Of a DNA stretch of 64,000 nucleotides, positions 52,498 through 59,477 are shown in pieces (positions within the stretch are counted from its first letter, which is position 1; every line of letters begins with the position of its first letter). The notes beneath the pieces were generated by a model. The model was given only the letters and a program-made list of their open reading frames with translations. It had not been told where the DNA came from and searched no databases. A program made the position numbers and the translations under genes. Location of the stretch: the NCBI RefSeq assembly GCF_000161935.1, contig NZ_GG698802.1, positions 444,594 to 508,593 on the forward strand, in the 5' to 3' direction. Origin of the DNA: Limosilactobacillus coleohominis 101-4-CHN (GTDB taxonomy: Bacteria > Bacillota > Bacilli > Lactobacillales > Lactobacillaceae).

Positions 52498-52499
52498 TG

Positions 52500-52715
52500 T
52501 TAAACTTCCTTTCTAAGTGGTACTGGTTCTTCAAACACATCTTCAATGCCATGTTTTTTAGCAAACTTTCCTGAACACATTAATGAACAGAAGTTTTTAT
52601 AACTGCCGTTGAATTTGTAGCGGTAATACTCAACACTAAATTCCATGTTGAATGGGCCAAAAATATCAGTTCCGCAATAATCACATTTAAGATGTTTACT
52701 GTTTGTGTTATCCAT
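52500..52715 (-). CDS. Small zinc-finger protein
   Basis: 71 aa. CDYCGTDIFGPF and FCSLMCSGKFAKK form a CxxC...CxxxC site. Divergent to the plus-strand 52777 gene with 61 bp between starts. Confidence 0.65.
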   Translation of the reverse strand: MDNTNSKHLKCDYCGTDIFGPFNMEFSVEYYRYKFNGSYKNFCSLMCSGKFAKKHGIEDVFEEPVPLRKEV

Positions 52716-52776
52716 GATTTATTTCTCCTATGTGTGTTTATTTCGTTTGATATAATCGCCTTGAGGAGGTGACTAT

Positions 52777-52941
52777 ATGAATGATTTTGACGTTGGTAAA
52801 ATTGCAAATGATATTATCGATGAAGCCTTGCAAGAGCCTTTTGAAACCGAATGTCCAAACTGCCATTTAAAATTTAAGGTTTCATTGGGTAGTAATCATT
52901 GTCCAAATTGCGGAACTTTGGTTACTGTAAGCAAAGGCTAA
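52777..52941 (+). CDS. Small zinc-ribbon protein
   Basis: 54 aa. CPNCHLKFKV and HCPNCGTLV give a four-Cys zinc ribbon. TATAAT and GAGGAGG lie upstream. Converges with the 52938 gene (4-nt overlap). Confidence 0.7.
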   Translation: MNDFDVGKIANDIIDEALQEPFETECPNCHLKFKVSLGSNHCPNCGTLVTVSKG

Positions 52942-53090
52942 TCTTTATAAGTCAGTTCTTTTAATAAAGAATTGGCTTTTTTTAGTTCACCGTTTAAGGT
53001 CTTAACTCTTGAAATCATTTCATCAATTGAATCTTCAAACTCTTTTTTATTTGTAATTTCCAAAACGATGTTTTTTTGGATTTCGTTCAC
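52938..53090 (-). CDS. Small coiled-coil protein
   Basis: 50 aa from a GTG start with AAAAGG upstream. FEDSIDEMISRVKTLNGELK predicts a coiled coil. Unrecognised. Confidence 0.55.
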   Translation of the reverse strand: MNEIQKNIVLEITNKKEFEDSIDEMISRVKTLNGELKKANSLLKELTYKD

Positions 53091-53109
53091 CTTTTACGTC
53101 CCCTTTTAA

Positions 53110-53226
53110 CTAACGTGGAATAACTTGACCTTCTGTGTAGTCAGCGTCGTTGACCCAATCCATTAATTGAATATCAGCGCCTTCGTTGGTTTTATCTACT
53201 ACTTGGTAATCAAAGCTCTTTTTCAT
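53110..53226 (-). CDS. Micro-protein, acidic
   Basis: 38 aa (KKSFDYQVVDKTNEG at the start). GGAG lies before the ATG; divergent to the 53286 gene. Unrecognised. Confidence 0.55.
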   Translation of the reverse strand: MKKSFDYQVVDKTNEGADIQLMDWVNDADYTEGQVIPR

Positions 53227-53285
53227 GATGTCCGTCTCCTTTTTGCTATACTGTATTTATCTCCTTGAGAAAGGAGGTGAATGAT

Positions 53286-53456
53286 GTGGCTACAAATCCA
53301 CCTAAAGATGGCTCCCGTAAAGGCGCTGTTCGTGGACGTTCTCAAACTTACAATCCTGTAACTAAGCAATACGTGAAGCGTGATACGAAAACCGGCCAGT
53401 TTTTAAATGTCAAGCAAGACGGTACTAAGTTCAAAGGCGTAAGAACTGAGAAGTAG
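53286..53456 (+). CDS. Small basic plus-strand protein
   Basis: 56 aa from a GTG with AAAGGAGG 8 nt upstream (an in-frame TTG earlier is unlikely). RSQTYNPVTKQYVKRDTKTG is highly basic, suggesting nucleic-acid binding. TATACT lies upstream. Confidence 0.65.
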   Translation: MATNPPKDGSRKGAVRGRSQTYNPVTKQYVKRDTKTGQFLNVKQDGTKFKGVRTEK

Positions 53457-53461
53457 TTCAT

Positions 53462-53590
53462 CTATTGACCAGTTTGCTTTTTAGCAGGCTGGTCTTTTTT
53501 AAATCCAATTTGTTTCATTTGGTTATGTGGTTTTGGTTTCGCATAATATGAACTTTCTAAATGGCGAAATACTTGCTGACCGCTTTTCAT
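53462..53590 (-). CDS. Small protein, unrecognised
   Basis: 42 aa from the ATG before KSGQQVFRHL with AAAGGAG upstream. Basic C-terminus (FKKDQPAKKQTGQ). Divergent to the 53641 gene. Confidence 0.55.
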   Translation of the reverse strand: MKSGQQVFRHLESSYYAKPKPHNQMKQIGFKKDQPAKKQTGQ

Positions 53591-53599
53591 TATGTCCAT

Positions 53600-53631
53600 C
53601 TCCTTTCTGATATACTCTCCTTAGAAAGGAG
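53600..53631. promoter_or_regulatory. Mirrored Shine-Dalgarno/promoter module
   Basis: CTCCTTTCT (53600-53608) and AGAAAGGAG (53623-53631) are a perfect 9-bp inverted repeat; each arm is the ribosome site of one divergent gene, and TATACT lies between. Similar layouts occur at about 52151-52188, 52728-52768 and 53236-53276. Confidence 0.65.
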
Positions 53632-53640
53632 GTAAGTTTT

Positions 53641-53784
53641 ATGGCTAAATATTCTGATGAAGAACTCAAAGAATTTGAGCAACAAGACTATTTGCTTCTT
53701 GATATGGAACTTAAAAAAGCTAAGAAGAATAATCAGAAAGAATTTAAAGTTAACGCCTTAGCTTTTGACGAAGTACCAAATTAA
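53641..53784 (+). CDS. Small plus-strand protein
   Basis: 47 aa, charged (DEELKEFEQQDYLLLDMELK). AAAGGAGG before the ATG. Last of the plus-strand mini-genes; followed by about 65 bp without a gene. Confidence 0.65.
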   Translation: MAKYSDEELKEFEQQDYLLLDMELKKAKKNNQKEFKVNALAFDEVPN

Positions 53785-53848
53785 AAGCAACATATTTGGT
53801 CTTGGGCTTCCAAGAATGGAATTGATTACTCTGAGAAATTCAATGAGT

Positions 53849-54142
53849 TCATATTTCATATTTCTTGATTAATGACATTGAACGAACTGTTGATATATCA
53901 AACTCTTCACTATTAACAATCAATTCAATCTTTAATGAATTAGGATTTTCTGGATCCGTTCTATCTTGAGTAATTCGTTGAAATAAAATCCCGTTATACC
54001 GATTACTCTCAATTGCTGTAATTCCCAACGACCTTCTAAAAGTAAAAGTAAAATTTAAATCTGTATCTTCAATGACTAGCGCTCTCAATTTTGTTTGAGG
54101 GTGCTTTTTTTGAAGCTCGTTGAGTTTATCCTTTAGGTTCAC
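53849..54142 (-). CDS. Early phage protein, unrecognised
   Basis: About 97 aa from a GTG (NLKDKLNELQ) with GAGGAGG 8 nt upstream. Beta-rich C-terminus (KIELIVNSEEFDISTV). It follows the Cro-like gene and is probably co-transcribed with it. Confidence 0.6.
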   Translation of the reverse strand: MNLKDKLNELQKKHPQTKLRALVIEDTDLNFTFTFRRSLGITAIESNRYNGILFQRITQDRTDPENPNSLKIELIVNSEEFDISTVRSMSLIKKYEI

Positions 54143-54183
54143 CTTTCTCACCTCCTCTTTACTACATTTGATAATAGCTGTCA

Positions 54184-54399
54184 TTACTGCCTTACTACGT
54201 TCGTAGTATTTAAAGCTAAAAAAATTTCATCAGTGGATACTTTGAAAATCTTCGCCATATTGTAGATTGATTCTGCACTTGGCTTTGAAATTCCCTTCTC
54301 CCAATTGTAAATGGAATTAGGAGTGTTATTTAATTTTCTTGCAAGTTGGAATCTTGAAAGACCCGCGTCTTTCCTCAATTGCATTAAATCCTTTTTCAT
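54184..54399 (-). CDS. Cro-like XRE repressor
   Basis: 71 aa. MQLRKDAGLSRFQLARKLN and NTPNSIYNWEKGISKPSAES form a full XRE helix-turn-helix. It is divergent from the CI-like gene, so this is the early-gene side of the lytic/lysogenic switch. Confidence 0.85.
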   Translation of the reverse strand: MKKDLMQLRKDAGLSRFQLARKLNNTPNSIYNWEKGISKPSAESIYNMAKIFKVSTDEIFLALNTTNVVRQ

Positions 54400-54543
54400 T
54401 AATTAACCTCCCTTCCTTGTTTACATTTATATAATACTACATTAAGAGTAAAATGCAATACTTTTATACTATTTTTTTAAATAAAATTTTTTTATACAAC
54501 TTCTTTGTACTACAATTACTACTAAAGGGGAGGTACTACAACT
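54400..54543. promoter_or_regulatory. Lysogeny switch operator region
   Basis: 144 bp between divergent repressor genes, AT-rich. TACTAC occurs four times (54435, 54508, 54517, 54534), one next to the CI ribosome site. These are candidate operator half-sites for the two repressors. Confidence 0.6.
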
Positions 54544-54876
54544 ATGATAGGCGATAAAATACATGAGCTAAGGACTCAAAAGAGAATGTCGCAAACTGAT
54601 TTAGCAAAGGCTATTCATGCTTCCCAGCAAGCTATTACTAAATGGGAAAATGGTAAATCAGAACCTTCTTCTAGTGTAATTAATAGCATTGCTAATTATT
54701 TCAATGTTTCTACTGATTACTTGTTAGGTAGAACTTCTGAAAAACTACCTGACAAGGACTTAAGTAAAAACCAGAAACTAATAGCCTACTCCATCGACCC
54801 TGATACTTCTGATGAAGAGCGGGACGCTATTATTGAGATGGTTCAAGCTGCTAAAAAGTTCAGAAGAAGAATTTAA
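54544..54876 (+). CDS. CI/ImmR-like repressor
   Basis: 110 aa. An N-terminal XRE domain (KRMSQTDLAKAIHASQQAIT) and a short C-terminal helical tail. It lacks the S24 self-cleavage domain, so inactivation probably depends on the ImmA protease encoded next. GGGGAGG upstream. Confidence 0.85.
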   Translation: MIGDKIHELRTQKRMSQTDLAKAIHASQQAITKWENGKSEPSSSVINSIANYFNVSTDYLLGRTSEKLPDKDLSKNQKLIAYSIDPDTSDEERDAIIEMVQAAKKFRRRI

Positions 54877-54894
54877 TGTAAGGCTGGTGGTTCT

Positions 54895-55194
54895 ATGTGT
54901 GAATTATCAGACCTTGAAAAAATTGAAGACGAATACCCAAATTTAGCGTTTTATGGTATCGAAATCAATAATCCTAAATATCATGGGCACATTGAGGGTA
55001 ATGAAGTTTATATTAATACTCTTCAGCCTGATCTTGACTGGCTCAAAACTGCCCTTCATGAAACGGTTCACTATGATTATGATTACTGCAACTTATCTAA
55101 TCAGGAGAAACGCAAAACGATGGTAGCCGAAGGCTGGGCACGAAAGGAAAGCGAACGTAGATACAACGAATTATTTGGAAAAGAAGGAAACTAA
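54895..55194 (+). CDS. ImmA/IrrE-type metalloprotease (short)
   Basis: 99 aa. TALHETVHYDY contains the HExxH zinc motif and MVAEGWARKESE supplies a likely third ligand region. Shorter than ICEBs1 ImmA, but placed directly after the repressor, which it would cleave on DNA damage. Confidence 0.82.
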   Translation: MCELSDLEKIEDEYPNLAFYGIEINNPKYHGHIEGNEVYINTLQPDLDWLKTALHETVHYDYDYCNLSNQEKRKTMVAEGWARKESERRYNELFGKEGN

Positions 55195-55195
55195 A

Positions 55196-55675
55196 ATGAT
55201 CAAAGTAGAAATTAAAATCCCGGAACATGCAATTATTACTGCTGATGATGAAAAGGTTACTGTTGAGCATAAAGGCCTTAGGAGTTTAGCTAATCACGGT
55301 GGAACTGGCTCACAATCTATACCTTATACTTCTATTGCTAACATTGACTATAAAGAACCTGGCTTAACACGGGGCCATATTGTAGTAACGCCTATGAGCG
55401 GTGACCAACATGGTGGTGGCTTCGGTGGTCTTGACCCCATTTATGCTGGATCAGCTTGGGGAAAGAAAAATGCCATAATTTTTGGCAAGAAGCATAAAGA
55501 AGAAATGGACAAGCTTGTTGAATTTATTAACAAAAAAATTGGCGAAGTACATTCTAACAATGGTTCAACTACTAGTTCTGCTGACGAAATCGCTAAATTT
55601 AAGAAGTTACTTGATGATGGAACCATTACTCAAGAAGAATTTGACACTAAGAAGAAACAATTATTAGGACTATAA
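55196..55675 (+). CDS. SHOCT-domain protein with DUF4429-like N-terminus
   Basis: About 159 aa from the ATG before IKVEIKIPEH. The N-terminal part has a PH-like pattern (IPYTSIANIDYKEPGLTRG). The C-terminal ADEIAKFKKLLDDGTITQEE is a SHOCT motif. Such proteins occur next to phage immunity genes and may act at the membrane or in superinfection control; that role is inferred. Confidence 0.7.
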   Translation: MIKVEIKIPEHAIITADDEKVTVEHKGLRSLANHGGTGSQSIPYTSIANIDYKEPGLTRGHIVVTPMSGDQHGGGFGGLDPIYAGSAWGKKNAIIFGKKHKEEMDKLVEFINKKIGEVHSNNGSTTSSADEIAKFKKLLDDGTITQEEFDTKKKQLLGL

Positions 55676-55740
55676 AAATTGTCCAAATCCTGATGACGTT
55701 AAAAGCTGGTGCAATTATTTTTTTAGGAGGAGTATTCATT

Positions 55741-56053
55741 ATGAAATACTGTCAAAATTGCGGTGCTCAACTTGATGAGGAAGCCGTTGTATGTCCTAAA
55801 TGTGGGGTTCCTGTTGCAGGCGCAACAATGACTGGAGTTACCCCCCCCCAACGCTGAACCAAAGCCATCGGCTGGTTGGGGCTTTTTAGGATTCTTTTTC
55901 CCGATTGTTGGTTGGATTCTTTACTTTGTATTCCACAAAGAAACGCCTAAACGCGCTCATCGTTGTGCTGTATGGGCTTGGGTAGGATTTGCAGTGCAAA
56001 TCGTATGGTGGATTATTTATGTAGCGGTCGCCGCTTCTGCTTATCCTTACTAA
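55741..56053 (+). pseudogene. Zinc-ribbon membrane protein, frameshifted in a C9 tract
   Basis: KYCQNCGAQLDEEAVVCPKC is an intact zinc ribbon. Nine Cs at 55841-55849 put the frame out and it stops at TGA 55855. With eight Cs the frame runs to TAA at 56053 and adds two hydrophobic segments (GFFFPIVGWILYF, WVGFAVQIVWWIIYVAV). It is a tandem paralogue of the next gene. Phase variation, decay or a sequencing error are possible. Confidence 0.75.
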
Positions 56054-56065
56054 AGGAGTGACACT

Positions 56066-56356
56066 ATGCGATATTGTCCTAATTGTGGTAAAGAAGTTGA
56101 ACCAAAAGCAGTTGTTTGCCCTAACTGTGGTGTAGCATTACCCGCACCAGTTACTAACAATCAAGTTGTAAATGCTCAAAACGATACTGGTTCTGTCGGT
56201 TGGGCTTTCCTTGGTTTCTTTATTCCTATTGTAGGATTGATTTTATATATTATTTGGCGTAACTCTGAACCTAATAATGCTAAAAAAGCCGGTCTTGGTG
56301 CTTTAATTAGTGTTATTGTTTGGGCTACATTCTGGGGAGTGAACCGACTCTACTAG
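56066..56356 (+). CDS. Zinc-ribbon membrane protein
   Basis: 96 aa. RYCPNCGKEVEPKAVVCPNC zinc ribbon, then two membrane segments (WAFLGFFIPIVGLILYII, ALISVIVWATFWG). Intact paralogue of the upstream frameshifted gene. Small membrane proteins in this prophage position often affect superinfection; not demonstrated here. Confidence 0.75.
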   Translation: MRYCPNCGKEVEPKAVVCPNCGVALPAPVTNNQVVNAQNDTGSVGWAFLGFFIPIVGLILYIIWRNSEPNNAKKAGLGALISVIVWATFWGVNRLY

Positions 56357-56601
56357 ATTATTTAAGTGCATTAAAAAAGTTGGGCTTAATTGATCGTCGG
56401 CAAAGTAATAGAATACGTGCAACTTTTATTTTCAGAAACTCTATTTCGCATTATAACCAAGGATTCACAGCCGTCAGTGATATTGAATCTATGCTACATG
56501 GAGTTGAAAACATCTTCACTACTTTATACTTACCGAGTCAAGAATGGAAAGAAGCCCATCCAAACGAACAACTTTCTGAACCAGATCGTCATGATAAATA
56601 A
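56345..56601 (+). pseudogene. HEPN-domain C-terminal fragment
   Basis: The frame from about LLDYLSALKKLGLIDRRQ has FRNSISHYNQG, which contains the RX4H motif of HEPN ribonucleases, then SDIESMLHGVENIFTTLYLP. No start codon with a ribosome site is present and the N-terminus merges with the end of the zinc-ribbon gene in another frame. It is likely a remnant of a larger HEPN (DUF4145-like) protein. Confidence 0.6.
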
Positions 56602-56740
56602 ATTTCTGTAAATACTCATCATAATAATAGGGTCGAAAATTATCGTCCCTACGAATACTGTATTTTTCAAAAATATAATTCTCATAATCATTTAAAAAAT
56701 GTTTTATTTGAATTAGCTGATCTTTAGAAAATTGAGTCAT
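56519..56740 (-). CDS. Small minus-strand protein, possibly real
   Basis: 73 aa. LIQIKHFLNDYENYIFEKYS and NFRPYYYDEYLQKFIYHDDL look coding; the last about 25 codons overlap the HEPN fragment antisense. The G7 run in its ribosome-site region (CCCCCCC at 56748-56754 on the plus strand) is unusual. Confidence 0.45.
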   Translation of the reverse strand: MTQFSKDQLIQIKHFLNDYENYIFEKYSIRRDDNFRPYYYDEYLQKFIYHDDLVQKVVRLDGLLSILDSVSIK

Positions 56741-56865
56741 TTTAGCACCCCCCCTGTTTATTTTTTATAAAGTATATACTTTTTGATGTTGGTAATAAAC
56801 CGCCCCATTTCTGGAGCGGTTTAAAAATAGCTATATTAGAACATACGTTTAGGAAGTGATATGGA

Positions 56866-57264
56866 ATGAATAATGAAGACTATCTGAAATTTTATAACCT
56901 CATCTTAACAACAATTAATCAATACAATATAAGAGATTGTTTTCAACTCATTAAGATTTTACGTCCAAAACCAGAACTCCAATATTTTGTGAAGCTCGGC
57001 TATAACGGTGAATTAATGACGCAAACTATTGTTAGGATAGTCCGTAACTTGGCTATTGACGAATTAATTGTTGCTAAATCACAACCTATGGCTTTTTTAG
57101 GAACTAATTATATTATTCAAGGATTAACAACTAAGGGCCATAACTATTTAGCAGTAATAAATGAACCCAAGGCGTGGCGAAAAGTTAAACAAGCACTTCA
57201 TGATGAAGGAATTCCCCTAACACCGCAAAGTGCTTCTCGATTTATGACAAAGTTATTTTTTTAA
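56866..57264 (+). CDS. DUF2513-like phage protein
   Basis: 132 aa. LGTNYIIQGLTTKGHNYLAV fits the GLTxxGHxxL hallmark of DUF2513-like proteins (predicted winged helix). AGGAAG before the ATG. In the accessory region next to integrase; regulatory role inferred. Confidence 0.65.
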   Translation: MNNEDYLKFYNLILTTINQYNIRDCFQLIKILRPKPELQYFVKLGYNGELMTQTIVRIVRNLAIDELIVAKSQPMAFLGTNYIIQGLTTKGHNYLAVINEPKAWRKVKQALHDEGIPLTPQSASRFMTKLFF

Positions 57265-57473
57265 TCCAATTTAGGCTTTGAAAAATCGTAAAAGTCTTGC
57301 TCATCAAGGCATTCATAACTTTTAGCAATGAAAGTTTTAGTAACCATCACCTTACCATTTTCAAGAGGTTTAATTTTGGTACCTGTTTTATCGCTAATCG
57401 CACCCGATAGATCAACTGAATCAATGTAGAAATGTTTAGGAGTTTCAACAATTCTTGGCAACTTAGATTTCAT
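57261..57473 (-). CDS. Small protein before the integrase, unrecognised
   Basis: 70 aa. KPLENGKVMVTKTFIAKSYE and YFYDFSKPKLD-type C-terminus. It could be an excisionase-like or regulatory factor by position, but shows no HTH. Overlaps the 56866 gene end by 4 nt. Confidence 0.5.
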   Translation of the reverse strand: MKSKLPRIVETPKHFYIDSVDLSGAISDKTGTKIKPLENGKVMVTKTFIAKSYECLDEQDFYDFSKPKLD

Positions 57474-57550
57474 AATACCGCCCCATTCGTTTAATTATTT
57501 ACTGTTATCTTATCACAACTCAGAACATCTGTTTGAAAGAAGGTGTTATC

Positions 57551-58672
57551 GTGTGGGTTGAAAAGAACAAATCGGGTTCATATAAATATAGTGAACGTTA
57601 TAAAGACCCTCTAACTGGTAAGTTGAAAAAGGTTACTATTTCATTAGACAAAAATAACAAATTTACTGCTAAGAAAGCGCAAATGATTCTTGAAGCTAAA
57701 ATCCAGAAACGACTTCAAGAAAACGGCAAAGTGCAGAAAGGTGTCACACTAGGTCAAGTCATCGAAGAGTGGGAACCAATTTATAGAAACCAAGTTCGCC
57801 CCACTACTTTCTCACATTACGACCAAGTTAAAAAGAAAATAGAACATTATGTTGGATTTGATACTTTGGTTAATAAAATGGACGACCGCTATTTAATTCA
57901 GCTTTGCGAAAGACTACTGTATAAAGAAAATATGAGTAACGTAATTGTTCGCAATATCTATTGGAAGTTAAGCGCCATTCTCCGCTTCGCTTACAAACGT
58001 GATTATGTAACTCAGTCGCCACGTAATCATTTAGATATTAACTGGAAGAAAGAAACTCATCAAAAGATTGCCAAAAAGTTTCTGGAAGATTCTGAAGCCA
58101 AAGCCGTCCTAGATTATGTTTATCAACATAACCACCAACATGGGGCAATCTTTGAATGGCAATATTTAACAGGTATGCGAATCGGTGAAGCACTAGGTAT
58201 GCAGGTCAAAAACATCTATGAAGACAAGGGTAACTACTATGCTCAGGTTACAGGAACCCTTATTTACACCGACTTGAAAACCAGTGACTACTATAAGCAA
58301 GACGCTACTAAAACCGCTAGTGGGCTGCGTTCTGTTTTGCTTCCCAACCGAGCGGTTCAGTTATACAAGGAATGGAGTTTTGGCAAACAGCCTGACGATT
58401 TCCTGTTCGTTTATGATAATCGCTTCTTCTCTTTCACTACGTTAAATCGCCAATTATTCAACGCTAAGAAGTTCCTAGGAATTGATAAAGAATTAACCAC
58501 GCATACATTTAGACACACGCACGTTTCAAAATTAGCTGAATTAGGTGTACCTTTGTACATCATCGAAGATCGGATTGGTCATGCTAATTCTGCTACTATT
58601 CGGAATGTATATTTGCATGTCACCAATAAAGCTAAATCAAAATTTGATAATACAATTTTGAACCTAGATTAA
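57551..58672 (+). CDS. int: Tyrosine recombinase integrase
   Basis: About 373 aa from a GTG with AAGAAGG upstream. N-terminal AP2-like arm-binding part (SERYKDPLTGKLKKVTISLD), core-binding domain, then catalytic domain with TGMRIGEALG (Arg), HTFRHTHVSK (His and Arg) and RNVYLHVT (Tyr). It lies against attR. Confidence 0.97.
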   Translation: MWVEKNKSGSYKYSERYKDPLTGKLKKVTISLDKNNKFTAKKAQMILEAKIQKRLQENGKVQKGVTLGQVIEEWEPIYRNQVRPTTFSHYDQVKKKIEHYVGFDTLVNKMDDRYLIQLCERLLYKENMSNVIVRNIYWKLSAILRFAYKRDYVTQSPRNHLDINWKKETHQKIAKKFLEDSEAKAVLDYVYQHNHQHGAIFEWQYLTGMRIGEALGMQVKNIYEDKGNYYAQVTGTLIYTDLKTSDYYKQDATKTASGLRSVLLPNRAVQLYKEWSFGKQPDDFLFVYDNRFFSFTTLNRQLFNAKKFLGIDKELTTHTFRHTHVSKLAELGVPLYIIEDRIGHANSATIRNVYLHVTNKAKSKFDNTILNLD

Positions 58673-58717
58673 CCGAGAAAGCCCCATACGTGCCCCAAAC
58701 AGCTTTTAGCATACTAA

Positions 58718-58760
58718 AAGAGCCGTTGGTATTATTGCAATATCAACGGCTCTTATCTTT
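58718..58760 (+). terminator. Integrase terminator
   Basis: AAGAGCCGTTG/CAACGGCTCTT with an 11-bp stem and T-rich tail. It ends just 3 bp before attR. Confidence 0.85.
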
Positions 58761-58763
58761 TTA

Positions 58764-58781
58764 TATTTATTTTGCACTAAA
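58764..58781 (+). other. attR core
   Basis: Exact copy of the 18-bp attL core tatttattttgcactaaa. It lies 28 bp from the stop of the host gene at 58810. Confidence 0.85.
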
Positions 58782-58809
58782 TCGCCCCGAATTGCAACAA
58801 TTCATCACC

Positions 58810-59475
58810 CTATGTATTAGAAAAGGTTGCGACCGATTGTACCCGGCGATGATACCAATCATGGATTACCAAGTCGAGCTGATTTACCTCAAAAGTTCCA
58901 AACTGTAAGTTGGAGTTTTGTTCAACATATTTTAATAAACCTGCTCGATGTTGAACCTCAGTTGGAAAGCGAGCAATGGTCATATGACCCGAAGACGTCT
59001 GATAGCGTTCCATTAACGGAAGGTTAGCTAACGGTATTTGCTGACGAAGTTGATTTCGCAAATCCCCTAATGATGACGAATAAAAACCCTTAACTAAAAC
59101 CGCTCCTGAGCTGACTATCAACCCCTGCATTCGCCATTGAACGGGTAAAAAGCGATTAACTAATGGTTGCAGTTGACTAACATAATCATCCAGAAGTTGA
59201 TCTGATGGGTATCCCCGATACAAGTCCATAATGGTTAAATGAAATGCTGAACTTGGATAATAATATAATTCTGGAACACTAGCTTCCATTCCTTGAAGAC
59301 ACATTTTTATATTACGGGAAACATGAGCGGGAACCGTTGCAATCAGTGTGAGTGATCTGCGGTGATCGTTTCTCAGCTGGCCTAACCAGGGGTCAATTTG
59401 TTCATTTCTACATTGAATTGCAATTCTGCCTTGTTGATTAATTTTCTTATAAAGTCGGTCTAGTGGCTCATCCAT
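58810..59475 (-). CDS. 2H phosphoesterase superfamily protein
   Basis: 221 aa. Two HxT/S motifs, SAFHLTIMDL and SGHMTIARF, are spaced as in 2'-5' RNA ligase/2H phosphoesterases. The true substrate is unknown. It is downstream of the M24 peptidase gene and its 3' end is 28 bp from attR. Confidence 0.75.
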   Translation of the reverse strand: MDEPLDRLYKKINQQGRIAIQCRNEQIDPWLGQLRNDHRRSLTLIATVPAHVSRNIKMCLQGMEASVPELYYYPSSAFHLTIMDLYRGYPSDQLLDDYVSQLQPLVNRFLPVQWRMQGLIVSSGAVLVKGFYSSSLGDLRNQLRQQIPLANLPLMERYQTSSGHMTIARFPTEVQHRAGLLKYVEQNSNLQFGTFEVNQLDLVIHDWYHRRVQSVATFSNT

Positions 59476-59477
59476 CG

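Larger units (their letters stand above)
14921..58781. mobile_element. Complete-looking temperate siphovirus prophage, about 43.9 kb
   Basis: It is bounded by an 18-bp direct repeat and has an integrase at one end and lysis genes at the other. It contains all expected modules: lysogeny switch, replication, late regulator, packaging, head, tail and lysis. Late genes run on the minus strand. Structural genes look intact once the terL intron and tail frameshifts are allowed for. Three toxin-antitoxin pairs, two HNH genes, a tRNA and several small accessory genes are carried. Host genes flank it on both sides. Confidence 0.95.

Noticed and set aside
58690-58908. 72-codon plus-strand frame across attR
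   Set aside because: It runs through the integrase terminator and attR into the antisense of the host gene, with no coding pattern.
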